Positions 19,051-27,565 of a stretch of DNA of 64,000 nt are shown piece after piece; position 1 is the first letter of the stretch; each line of letters begins with the position of its first letter. This DNA comes from Dokdonella koreensis DS-123 (GTDB lineage Bacteria > Pseudomonadota > Gammaproteobacteria > Xanthomonadales > Rhodanobacteraceae), in NCBI RefSeq assembly GCF_001632775.1, contig NZ_CP015249.1, forward strand, positions 3,204,686-3,268,685. The letters are read 5' to 3'. The notes beneath the pieces were generated by a model. It saw only the letters and a program-made list of their open reading frames with translations, did no database searches and was not told the DNA's origin. Position numbers and translations under genes: made by a program.

Positions 19051-19131
19051 GTCGGAGATTCCCCAGTAGCGGAGCGGAAGGACGCGCGACCCGCGGGTCG
19101 CGCCGGGAAGAAACAGGAATGCGGCAGGGGG

Positions 19132-22100
19132 CTAGTGCAGCGGCGTCTCGAAACCATCCGCGAACAGGCCGTCGCCACCCACGGTGAACGTGACCGGCAC
19201 GGCAGCACGCCGCCGGTTGAGGTCGTTGCTGTGCAGGCACAGGTTGGCGTGGTGCACGCCGGCTGCCAGCCCGCTGGCGTCCAGGCGCAGCTCCAGCTCG
19301 ACCGCGCCGGTGCCCGGTTCGATCGTGCCGCCCGGCTGGCTCAGCGTCAGCCACGGCACCTCGGACAGCTCGACGCAGCGGTTGCCGGGCCGCGCGATCG
19401 CCATCGCACCGAACTGCGCCAGGCCGCCGTCAGGGCCGGAGATCTGCCCGACCGGCTGTGCCTGGCCGGTCGCCTTGTCGACGGTCCAGAACCAGCCCCG
19501 GTTCTTCGCCACCGTGGCGAGATGGAAGCGGTCGTCGTGCGCCGGGTCGAACGCCAGCGCCGAGATGCTGCCGCCGGTCGGGGCACCGAGCGACCCGACG
19601 ATGCGTCCGGCGCCGGTGGTCTTGTCGATCGCGACCAGCGCGTCGAGCACGACGTCCAGTCCGTACAGGTTGCCGTCGTTGTCGAAGTCCATGCTGATGA
19701 TGCCGGGCGCGTCGGTGATCGGGCCGACCAGCCACGTCGCCGCGGTCAGCGGATCGACCCGCCACAGCGTGCTGGCTGCACCATCGGCGGTGGCCATGTA
19801 GACCGCGCCGGTGGTCGGGTCCTGCTTGAGGCCGCTCGGCGTCGTGCCGGCGGGGACCGCCACCGTGCCCAGCACCTCGTCCTGCGTCAGGCTGCCGCCG
19901 ACGGTCGTCGGCGTGAAGCGCCGCAGCGTGTGGGTATCGGCATCCAGCGCGTAGAGCGTCGTGAAGTCGTCGTCGAGGAAATCCGTGCCGGTGAACGTGG
20001 CCACGCCCGGATAGCCCTCGACCACGGCCGTCTCGGCGTAGCCCGGAGCGGCCGGATCGGCGCTCACCAGCATCGCGTTCCAGACGTCGAAGGCCCACAG
20101 CGTGTGGTCGCCCTGGCCGGCCGGCGTGGTGGCCGGCAGCGCCGGGGCCGGCCCGAACCCGTGCTGCCAGGCTGCCTGCACCGGCCGCTGCAGCGGCGCG
20201 AACGCCGCGGCGGCGCCGGCGGCACGCAGCGGCAGTGCCAGGCGCGGCGTCACCGGCAGGTGGCTGTTGGCCGCCGTGACGCCGGCCTGCCAATCCAGGC
20301 GGCCGTCGCCGGCGTTGGCGACGCCGATGCGTGCCGTCGCCTGGCCGCCGACCTCCGCCTGCGCATCGATCCGCTCGGCATCCAGGGCCAGCACGGCGCC
20401 ATGCGCGGTGATCTGCACCTGGCGCGTGCGGGTGTGCACCACGGGAGCCGTCGGCCGCCAGGCGATGCGGCTGACGTTGCGCAGGCTCGGCGTACCGAAC
20501 GAGTACTGCCAGCCGCGGTTCTTGTTCTGCAGGCCGATGCCGGCGCAGCCGCCGTAGGCGCAGCTCGGCTCGCCGCCGAACAGCACGTTGGCGTACTGGA
20601 ACTCGACGAGGTGGCTGCCTTCGTTGAGGATCACCTGCGCTTTCAGGCCGCGCTCGGGCTGCGGCAGGCCGAACGCGATCGGCCACTGGTGGTACTCGAT
20701 CACGTAGCGGCGGTTGGGCGCCGTGCCGACGATCGTGTGGAAGGTGTCGCCGGCGGCCTGGAACCGCGTCTCGAACAGCGCCAGCGCGGTGCCGTAGATC
20801 GTCAGTTCCGAATCCGGCAGCGGCCGGATGCCCCAGTACAACCCGTTGTACGAGCAGCCGCCGTAGCTGCGCTTGCTGGCGATTACGCCGAATCCGGTCA
20901 CGCACAGCTCGTCGACGCGCTCGCCGAACAGGCGGAAGTCAAAGTCGGCCGGGAACGGCAGCGCCGCGCCGCTGAACAGCTCGTTCGGCTCGATCGGCGT
21001 GCCGCCGGTGGCGTCGACGTAGGCCGCGGGCGCGTTGTCCTCGACCGCGTAGCCGTCGGGCAGCGCCTGCGCCATCCAGGTGCTCGACGGCGACATCGAC
21101 CGGCTGACCGTCACGATGCGGTTGTGCTGCAGGGTCGCGCCGGGTGCCAGCGCCTCCTCGCGCGCGTCGAAGATCGGCCCGACCTGGTCGTCGCGCAGCG
21201 CGTGATAGCGCAACGCCTCGCCGCTGTGATTCGTGACGCGATAGCACAGGTTGACCTGGTCGCCGGCGGCGACGTCGATCGCGGTCGCGCTGCCGCAGGC
21301 GGCCGGCGCCGCCGGATCGGCATGGCTGACGGTGACCTCCAGCCCGAGCGGGCTGGTCTCGCCGCTGCCCTGCTCCACCACCACCCGGTCCAGGCCCAGC
21401 CAGCCGCCGCGCAGCAGGCCGTCGTCCTGGTGGACATGGTGACGGAACGCGATGCGGCCGCTGCCCGAGGTCGGCAGGCCCTCGGCCGCGGTCAGCGTGT
21501 AGCGCGTCCACTGCGCCGGATAGCCGGCCTGCACCTCGGTCGGGTTGATGTCGAGCACCAGGGTCGCGAACTGGCCCACGTCGCCGGGCTCGGTACCGAC
21601 GTCGGTACACGTGCCGACATTGCAGGCGCGGACCTGGAGGCGCGTCGGCAGCGTGCTGCCGCCGACCTCGCGCGTGTAGAACGACAGCCGCGTGGTCGGC
21701 GTGAAGTTGATCGGCGGCGTCAGCAGCCAGGAACTGATCGTGCCCTGGTCGGACAGGGTCGCGAACGGGTGCGAGCCGATGTAGGCGTCGATCGGCCCGT
21801 CCTGCGCCAGGAACATCGACGGCAGGCCCTGCTGCCAGGTGTTGGCCGGACGGTCGCTGTTGTTCTGGCGGATCCAGCCCTGGGTGAACAGGCCGCCCGG
21901 CGCCATGTGGCGGCCGTCGCGGCTGAGCAGGTCGGCCTGGTTGAAACCTTCGTCGATCACGCGCAACGGCGCGTCGGCACCCGCCGGGACCGCCGGATCG
22001 GCCTGCGGCGCGGTCGCGTCGGGCCGCCGGCCCGGAGCGAAATCGTCCTCGGCGATCGGCCGTTCCGGATGGCGGGCCGCATCGGCCAGGAAGGCGGCAC

Positions 22101-22209
22101 GGCTGCCGGCCGGGGCGGCCGGGACGCCGTCGCCGCGGACCGGGACCGCCAGGCTGCCGACGGTGCCGGCGAGCGCTGCCGCGAGGAGGGTTCTGCGAAC
22201 TGCCTGCAT
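19132..22209 (-). CDS. large exported multidomain protein with 'LFADGFE' tail
   Basis: A 1,025-residue exported protein. A signal peptide is followed by a jelly-roll domain of the 'choice-of-anchor J'/cleaved-adhesin type (about residues 85-280), a conserved-repeat beta domain (about 285-380), a beta-rich middle domain with paired cysteines, then a propeller-like segment ('IDKTTGAGRIVGSLG', 'VDKATGQAQPVGQIS') and a final Ig-like domain ('LCLHSNDLNRRRAAVPVTFTV'). It ends GDGLFADGFETPLH. The C-terminal 300 residues are clearly related to the protein at 59842-61095. ATG 22209 opens the signal peptide. It is the first gene of the three-gene secreted-protein operon. It is probably surface-bound or secreted; the ligand is unknown. 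Confidence 0.85.
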   Translation of the reverse strand: MQAVRRTLLAAALAGTVGSLAVPVRGDGVPAAPAGSRAAFLADAARHPERPIAEDDFAPGRRPDATAPQADPAVPAGADAPLRVIDEGFNQADLLSRDGRHMAPGGLFTQGWIRQNNSDRPANTWQQGLPSMFLAQDGPIDAYIGSHPFATLSDQGTISSWLLTPPINFTPTTRLSFYTREVGGSTLPTRLQVRACNVGTCTDVGTEPGDVGQFATLVLDINPTEVQAGYPAQWTRYTLTAAEGLPTSGSGRIAFRHHVHQDDGLLRGGWLGLDRVVVEQGSGETSPLGLEVTVSHADPAAPAACGSATAIDVAAGDQVNLCYRVTNHSGEALRYHALRDDQVGPIFDAREEALAPGATLQHNRIVTVSRSMSPSSTWMAQALPDGYAVEDNAPAAYVDATGGTPIEPNELFSGAALPFPADFDFRLFGERVDELCVTGFGVIASKRSYGGCSYNGLYWGIRPLPDSELTIYGTALALFETRFQAAGDTFHTIVGTAPNRRYVIEYHQWPIAFGLPQPERGLKAQVILNEGSHLVEFQYANVLFGGEPSCAYGGCAGIGLQNKNRGWQYSFGTPSLRNVSRIAWRPTAPVVHTRTRQVQITAHGAVLALDAERIDAQAEVGGQATARIGVANAGDGRLDWQAGVTAANSHLPVTPRLALPLRAAGAAAAFAPLQRPVQAAWQHGFGPAPALPATTPAGQGDHTLWAFDVWNAMLVSADPAAPGYAETAVVEGYPGVATFTGTDFLDDDFTTLYALDADTHTLRRFTPTTVGGSLTQDEVLGTVAVPAGTTPSGLKQDPTTGAVYMATADGAASTLWRVDPLTAATWLVGPITDAPGIISMDFDNDGNLYGLDVVLDALVAIDKTTGAGRIVGSLGAPTGGSISALAFDPAHDDRFHLATVAKNRGWFWTVDKATGQAQPVGQISGPDGGLAQFGAMAIARPGNRCVELSEVPWLTLSQPGGTIEPGTGAVELELRLDASGLAAGVHHANLCLHSNDLNRRRAAVPVTFTVGGDGLFADGFETPLH

Positions 22210-22470
22210 GGAATGGGTTCCCCGTTGAAGGATGAGGCCGGGAACGGACGCGGCGCCGGACGCCGGACCTGTTCCCCCTCGATCGAGTTTCTTTCAGCGC
22301 GTCGAGCGCGCCCGCACGCCGGCCGCATCGGCATCGCACAGGATCCGCACAGGCGCTCAACACCCCATGCGGATCAATGGCTTGGTGGCAGGATCGCCCG
22401 CCCCCGGCAGGCCGGCCGGTGGCGCCGGACGCACGCTGGCACCGCCCGGCAAGCGGCGGCCGGCGGGGGC

Positions 22471-24855
22471 TCAGAACCGGTCGGTCAGGTCACGCTCGCC
22501 GGCCAGCGCGGCGGCCTTGCCGGCCGCCGCCTGCGCCAGCGACGGCCGCCCCAGGGCGCGGTACAGCGCTTCGGTGGCGCGCGCGGCCCGGTAGTCGCGA
22601 TCGGCATAGGCCGCCAGCCGGCCGCCGACCGCGGCGGCGCGTTCCAGGTCGCCGTCGGCGAGCAGGGGACGCAGCCAGGCCACCGCCACCACGATGATGC
22701 TCTCCGGCGCACCACGGGCTTCGGCCTTGGCCAGGGCTTCGGCGTAAAGCGCGCTGCCGTCGCCCTCGCCGCGCAGGCGGGTTCGCTCGGCCCGGATCAG
22801 GTCGAGGATGATCGCCCGGTCGATGTCCTGCGGCGCCGACGATGCCGATTCGAGCTGGTGCAGCATGCGCTCGACCGGCGCGATGCGCCCCTGCGCCGCG
22901 GCCGCCTGCACCACCAGCCAGCACACCTCGCCCATCGACGTCTGGCCGGACAGGTCGGCCGAACGCGAGATCCGCGCCACGATCGCATCGGCGCGCTCGA
23001 CCAGGCGGTCGCCGTGGCCCTGCTCGGTCAGCAGCACCGCGCGCAGGGCCGCGAACTCGGTGTCGCTGGCGGCCGGATCGTCGGGCCTGTCGTCGAAGCG
23101 CTCGATGACCTCGCCCGCCTCGCGCAACAGGCCGGCCGCCAGCAGGCTGCGCGTGAACGCCGCCGCCACGCGCCGGTTGATCGCCGGGTTGGCCAGGTGT
23201 TCGATCTGCTCCATCGCCTGCCGGCCGGTGGCGACCGCGCCGGCCACGTCCAGCAGCGCCAGTTGCGTGTAGATCTTGTTGTGCAGGCTGATGACCAGCT
23301 GGTCGCGGATGCCGAAGCCGGCCAGGATCGCGATCGCGCGGTCCTGCGCGGCCAGCGCCTCGGTGTAGCGGCCGCGGTAGGCGTCGGCCATGCCGACGTT
23401 GATGTCGAGGTTGGCCTGGCCGATGCGGTCGCCGGCACGATCGAGCTCGACGCGCGCGCGGCTGAAATCGGCGGTCGCCTCGTCGTAGTGTTCGAGCGCG
23501 ACCTGGCTCGCCCCGCGCCCCATGTACGAGCGGCCGAGCCAGCCGCCCTCGCGGCCGTCGCCGAGCAGCGTGATCGCCTGCGTGTAGGACTGCACCGCCG
23601 CGGCGTTGTCCGCTTGCAGCAGCTGCACCGCGCCCAGACCCATCCAGGCCCGCGCGCGCAGCGTGGCATCCGGCTGCGCGAGATCCTCCGCCAGCGGCCG
23701 GTACAACCGCTCGGCATCGGCCAGCCGGCCCTGGCGCACCGCCACGTTGCCGGCGCGCACGCTGAAGCGCGGATCGGTCCCGGCCGCCGCGCCACCGCGC
23801 TCGATCAGGCGCTTGGCCTCCTCCAGGTCGCCCATCAGCAATGCCGCGTCGATCCGTGTCAGCCGCTCGTCGTCGGGCAGCGGCGCCACACGCACCGTCG
23901 CATGCAGGCGCAGGTGCGCCATCAGCTGCGCGATGGCCTGCGCCGCCGCCTCCAGCGGCGCGGCGGCGCTGCTGGCGTAGGTATCGAGCGTGCCGTCGTG
24001 GAACACGTCCAGGCTGAGGTGCCAGCGCCCGTCGGACTGCTCGGCCCGCGGCAGGACGATGTGCGTAGCGCCGGTCGCCGCGCGCAGCCGGCCCAGGTTC
24101 TCGCCCTCGCGCCCCTGTATCGGCTCGTCGCCGACCAGGCTCACCACCTGGTCGCTCGGCAGGACCGGCTGCCCGCCGTCCTGGCGCAGCAGCGTCGCGA
24201 TGTAGTCCATGACGCCCAGCCGCACCCAGGTCGTGGCGGCCTGGCTGCCGTCCAGCTGCACCGGCAGCACCATGAACAATGCACCGCTCGCCGGCGGCGC
24301 GGTCGCCGGATTCCGGGGGGCTGGCGGCCGGGCCAGCCACAGGCCCAAGCCGACGCCGGCCAGCACCACGACCAGCCCCAGCGCGATCCGCGTCCACGGC
24401 CAGCGCCGCACCGGCCGGGCACCGTCCGCCGCCGCCGGAGGCAGCGGCTCGACCGGCTCGACAGGCTCGACCGGCGGGGCCGTCGCGACCGGCCGCTCGG
24501 CAGCCGGCGGTGCGGCCGGTGCGGCCGCTTCGTACTCGATCACCTCCACCACGGCGATCCAGCGATAGCCGAACCGCGGCACCGTGCGGATCATGCTGCG
24601 CTCGGCTTCGACGTCGCCCAGCGCCTGGCGCGCACGCAGCAGGGTCTGGCCGAGCGTATGGTCGTTGACGTCGGCCACGCCCCACACCGCCGAGATCAGC
24701 TCGTCCCGGCCCACCGCCCGGTCGCGGTGCTCGACCAGGTAGGCCACGCAATCGAACGACTTGGGCGGGATCGCCAGAAGCACGCCGTCCTCGCGCAGCT
24801 CGCGGCCCTTCGCATCCAGCGCGAAGCGACCAAACCGGTAGACGGATGTTTGCAT
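22471..24855 (-). CDS. membrane-anchored winged-helix regulator with TPR domain
   Basis: A 794-residue ToxR/CadC-like regulator. Residues 1-105 form the OmpR-type winged helix ('YRFGRFALDAKGRELR' at the start, 'IRTVPRFGYRWIAVVE' at the end of the wing). A Pro/Val/Glu-rich linker leads to one membrane segment (IALGLVVVLAGVGLGLWLA, near 155-173). The periplasmic part starts with a TolB-like region and continues with TPR-like helices ('ALEHYDEATADFSRARVELD' type). ATG 24855 is the natural start. It is divergent from the copper receptor at 25218 (362 bases apart) and just upstream, on the same strand, of the exported-protein operon, so either could be its target. Confidence 0.85.
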   Translation of the reverse strand: MQTSVYRFGRFALDAKGRELREDGVLLAIPPKSFDCVAYLVEHRDRAVGRDELISAVWGVADVNDHTLGQTLLRARQALGDVEAERSMIRTVPRFGYRWIAVVEVIEYEAAAPAAPPAAERPVATAPPVEPVEPVEPLPPAAADGARPVRRWPWTRIALGLVVVLAGVGLGLWLARPPAPRNPATAPPASGALFMVLPVQLDGSQAATTWVRLGVMDYIATLLRQDGGQPVLPSDQVVSLVGDEPIQGREGENLGRLRAATGATHIVLPRAEQSDGRWHLSLDVFHDGTLDTYASSAAAPLEAAAQAIAQLMAHLRLHATVRVAPLPDDERLTRIDAALLMGDLEEAKRLIERGGAAAGTDPRFSVRAGNVAVRQGRLADAERLYRPLAEDLAQPDATLRARAWMGLGAVQLLQADNAAAVQSYTQAITLLGDGREGGWLGRSYMGRGASQVALEHYDEATADFSRARVELDRAGDRIGQANLDINVGMADAYRGRYTEALAAQDRAIAILAGFGIRDQLVISLHNKIYTQLALLDVAGAVATGRQAMEQIEHLANPAINRRVAAAFTRSLLAAGLLREAGEVIERFDDRPDDPAASDTEFAALRAVLLTEQGHGDRLVERADAIVARISRSADLSGQTSMGEVCWLVVQAAAAQGRIAPVERMLHQLESASSAPQDIDRAIILDLIRAERTRLRGEGDGSALYAEALAKAEARGAPESIIVVAVAWLRPLLADGDLERAAAVGGRLAAYADRDYRAARATEALYRALGRPSLAQAAAGKAAALAGERDLTDRF

Positions 24856-25217
24856 CGGGAACGTGGCGGGGCGGCGGCGCGCTGTCGTGACGGGCGAGTG
24901 AGAAGTGGCCAGCCCGACCGCGGGCGGCGCGCGACAGCGGACAACCAGGAGGCCAGGAACGCAGCAACGATACCAGCATCGTACGCCCGAGGCGTCGTCC
25001 CTGCGCTGGCGGCGTTCGCCCGGCGGCGCGGGTGCCCGTGGCCTCCCAGGCGCGGATGCGGACCTGCGGCAATGTGTCACCCACCGGCCGGCCCGCCACG
25101 CCGGCCGCTGCCGCGCCGCCCTGCGACCGCCGGTCACATCCCGGTCGCGGCAGCGGGTGCTGCAATGGTCCGTCCCGTCGGCGCGCACGCCGACGCTGCC
25201 GGACTGCCAGCCACGTC
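24856..25217. other. divergent intergenic region
   Basis: 362 bases between the winged-helix regulator (-) and the TonB-dependent receptor (+). No coding frame stands out, and no copper-box-like palindrome or Fur-like site was recognised. It must hold promoters for both genes. Confidence 0.4.
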
Positions 25218-27287
25218 ATGCCACCGAACGCATCGCCCGCCGTGCTCGCCGCGGCCCTGCTCGCCTGTGCCGTGCCGGCGCAGGCGACCGACCCGAGCGT
25301 CACCGATCCCGCGCCGGAGACGGCGCGTCTCCAGCCGGTCGTCGTTACCGCCGTCGCGCCGCAGTCCCCGCTGCTGTTCACGACCGATCCCAAGCTGCCG
25401 CGCCAGCCGGTACCGGCCAGCGACGGCGCCGACTACCTCCGGACCATCGCCGGCTTCGGCGCCGTGCGCAACGGCGGCACCAACGGCGACCCGGTGCTGC
25501 GCGGGATGTTCGGCTCGCGGCTGAACCTCCTGACCGGCGACGGCGCCATGGCCGGAGCCTGCCCGGCGCGCATGGACAATCCGCTCTCCTACGTGGCGCC
25601 GGAGACCTACGACGTGCTCGCCGTGATCAAGGGCCCGCAGACCGTGCTGTGGGGGCCGGGTGCCTCGGCCGGCACGGTGCGCTTCGAGCGCCGCACCGCG
25701 CCGTTCGAGACCGCCGGTGCGCGCCTGTACGGCAGTGCGCTCGGCGGCAGCTGGGGCCGCAACGACCAGGTGGCCGACATCGCGCTCGGCGCGCCCGCCG
25801 GCCATCTGCGCCTGGTCGCCAACCGCTCCGAGCAGGACGACTACGACGACGGTGACGGCCGCACCGTTCCCTCGCGCTGGAAGAAGTGGAACGCCGACGT
25901 CGAGGCCGGCTGGACGCCCGGCGCCGACACGCGCGTGATCGCCACGTTCGGTACCGGCGATGGCGAGGCGCGCTATGCCGGCCGCGGCATGGACGGCACC
26001 CGGTTCAAGCGCGAAAGCGCCGGCCTGCGCGTGGAGAAGACCGGCTTCGGCGGCGCGCTCGCGCGCATCGACGCCAGCGTCTTCCACAACGACGCCGACC
26101 ATGTGATGGACAACTTCCGCCTGCGCGAACCCGATCCGCTGGGGCCGATGCCGATGCCGATGGAAGCACGCCTGGATCGCCGCACCACCGGTGGGCGTGC
26201 CGCCGCCACCTGGCAGCTCGGCGCCTGGGACCTGGTCACCGGCCTGGACCAGCAGGCCAGCCGTCACCGCAACCACGAGGCCGCCCACGCGATGGACATG
26301 CACGCTGGCACCGCCTGGGTGCCCGACGCGCGCTTCACCACCACCGGCGCCTTTGCCGAGGCCACGTGGAAGGCCCGCCCGCGCGACCGCCTGGTCGCCG
26401 GCGCCCGTGCCGATCGCGCGCGGGTCGAGGACCGGCGCGCGACCACGGACGGCATGATGCCGATGCCCAATCCCACGGCCGGTGCCACGCGCCGCGAGAC
26501 GCTCGGTGCCGGCTTCGTGCGCTACGAGCACGACCTCGCGGCCACGCCCGCCACCGTCTATGCCGGCCTCGGCCGTACCGAGCGCCTGCCGGACTACTGG
26601 GAGCTGTTCTCGCCCGACCACGGGCCGATGGGCGCCGCCAATGCCTTCGCCGCGATCCGCCCGGAGATCACCACCCAGCTCGACGTCGGCGCCCAGTACC
26701 AGGGAGCGGTGTTGCGCGCCTGGGCCTCGCTGTACGCCGCACGCATCGACGACTACATCCTGTTCCGCTACGGCAGCGGCGGCATGATGGGCCCGTCCTC
26801 GCAGGCGCTGAACGTCGATGCGCGCACGCGCGGCGGCGAGCTCGGCCTGCAGTGGCGTTTCGCCCCGCGCTGGACCACCGAGGCCACCGTCGCCTACGCC
26901 TGGGGCGAGAACCGCAGCGACGACCGCGCGCTGCCGCAGATGCCACCGCTGGAGGCACGCATGAACCTGACCTATGCGCGCGCCGACTGGTCGCTCGGCG
27001 CGCTGTGGCGGCTGGTCGCGCGGCAGGGCCGCATCGCCGTGGACGAGGGCAACGTCGTCGGCCGCGACCTCGGCCCCAGTGCCGGCTTCGGCACGTTCTC
27101 GCTCAACGCCGGCTATCGCTTCGGCAAGACACTGCAGCTCACCGCCGGCATCGACAACCTGTTCGACCGCACCTACGCCGAGCACCTGAACCTCGCCGGC
27201 AACGCGGCCTTCGGCTATCCGGCCGATCCGGTGCGCATCCACGAGCCGGGACGGCTGGTGTGGATGAAGCTGGCGCTGGACTATTAG
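25218..27287 (+). CDS. TonB-dependent copper receptor (OprC/NosA-like)
   Basis: A 689-residue outer-membrane receptor. A signal peptide is followed by a TonB-box-like 'LQPVVVTAV', a plug domain ('DYLRTIAGFGAVRNGGTNGDPVLRG' region; 'RMDNPLSYVAPETYD'; 'VIKGPQTVLWGPGASAGTV') and a 22-strand barrel ending in an aromatic residue (ALDY). Methionine clusters (PMPMPME, HAMDMHAG, GMMPMPNP, GGMMGPS) fit binding of copper or a copper-carrying ligand. The plug sequence matches the family known as TonB-dependent copper receptor. ATG 25218 gives the signal peptide. Uptake would depend on TonB-ExbB-ExbD encoded elsewhere. Confidence 0.88.
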   Translation: MPPNASPAVLAAALLACAVPAQATDPSVTDPAPETARLQPVVVTAVAPQSPLLFTTDPKLPRQPVPASDGADYLRTIAGFGAVRNGGTNGDPVLRGMFGSRLNLLTGDGAMAGACPARMDNPLSYVAPETYDVLAVIKGPQTVLWGPGASAGTVRFERRTAPFETAGARLYGSALGGSWGRNDQVADIALGAPAGHLRLVANRSEQDDYDDGDGRTVPSRWKKWNADVEAGWTPGADTRVIATFGTGDGEARYAGRGMDGTRFKRESAGLRVEKTGFGGALARIDASVFHNDADHVMDNFRLREPDPLGPMPMPMEARLDRRTTGGRAAATWQLGAWDLVTGLDQQASRHRNHEAAHAMDMHAGTAWVPDARFTTTGAFAEATWKARPRDRLVAGARADRARVEDRRATTDGMMPMPNPTAGATRRETLGAGFVRYEHDLAATPATVYAGLGRTERLPDYWELFSPDHGPMGAANAFAAIRPEITTQLDVGAQYQGAVLRAWASLYAARIDDYILFRYGSGGMMGPSSQALNVDARTRGGELGLQWRFAPRWTTEATVAYAWGENRSDDRALPQMPPLEARMNLTYARADWSLGALWRLVARQGRIAVDEGNVVGRDLGPSAGFGTFSLNAGYRFGKTLQLTAGIDNLFDRTYAEHLNLAGNAAFGYPADPVRIHEPGRLVWMKLALDY

Positions 27288-27313
27288 CCTGATGGTCGGG
27301 ATAGGGTGTCCTG

Positions 27314-27496
27314 CCCTTTCCCGGCTCGGCCTGTCCAGCGCAGGTCCGGACAGGCCTCCGACGCAGCGGCAGTGAAACCGCCGCCGCGCGCGCGATCCCT
27401 CCGTGGATCGCATCGCTCCGTGCGGTGAAACAGGGCCGGCCCTTTCCCGACTCGGCCTGTCCAGCGCAGGTCCGGACAGGCCTCCGACGCAGCGGC
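27314..27496. repeat. two 57-bp direct repeats, each with a 9-bp hairpin
   Basis: Copy 1 spans 27314-27370 and copy 2 spans 27440-27496, identical except for one base. Each contains GGCCTGTCC, an 11-base loop, then GGACAGGCC (27328-27356 in copy 1), a perfect 9-bp stem. They lie between the convergent 3' ends of the copper receptor (+) and the ABC-F gene (-). No T-run follows, so an intrinsic terminator is less likely than a REP-like intergenic repeat, though the hairpins could still block or stabilise transcripts. Confidence 0.8.
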
Positions 27497-27565
27497 GGCA
27501 AGGCCATCGCTGCGCGCGCGATCGGGCGGCGGATCACGTCGGCAACCGCCCGCCGCCGCGGTGGC

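Noticed and set aside
19135-25524. A very long plus-strand open frame (over 2,000 codons) opposite the exported-protein operon
   Set aside because: It is the complement of real minus-strand genes with signal peptides and repeats; high G/C removes stop codons from the opposite strand. The translation is Arg/Ala/Gly-rich and without domains.
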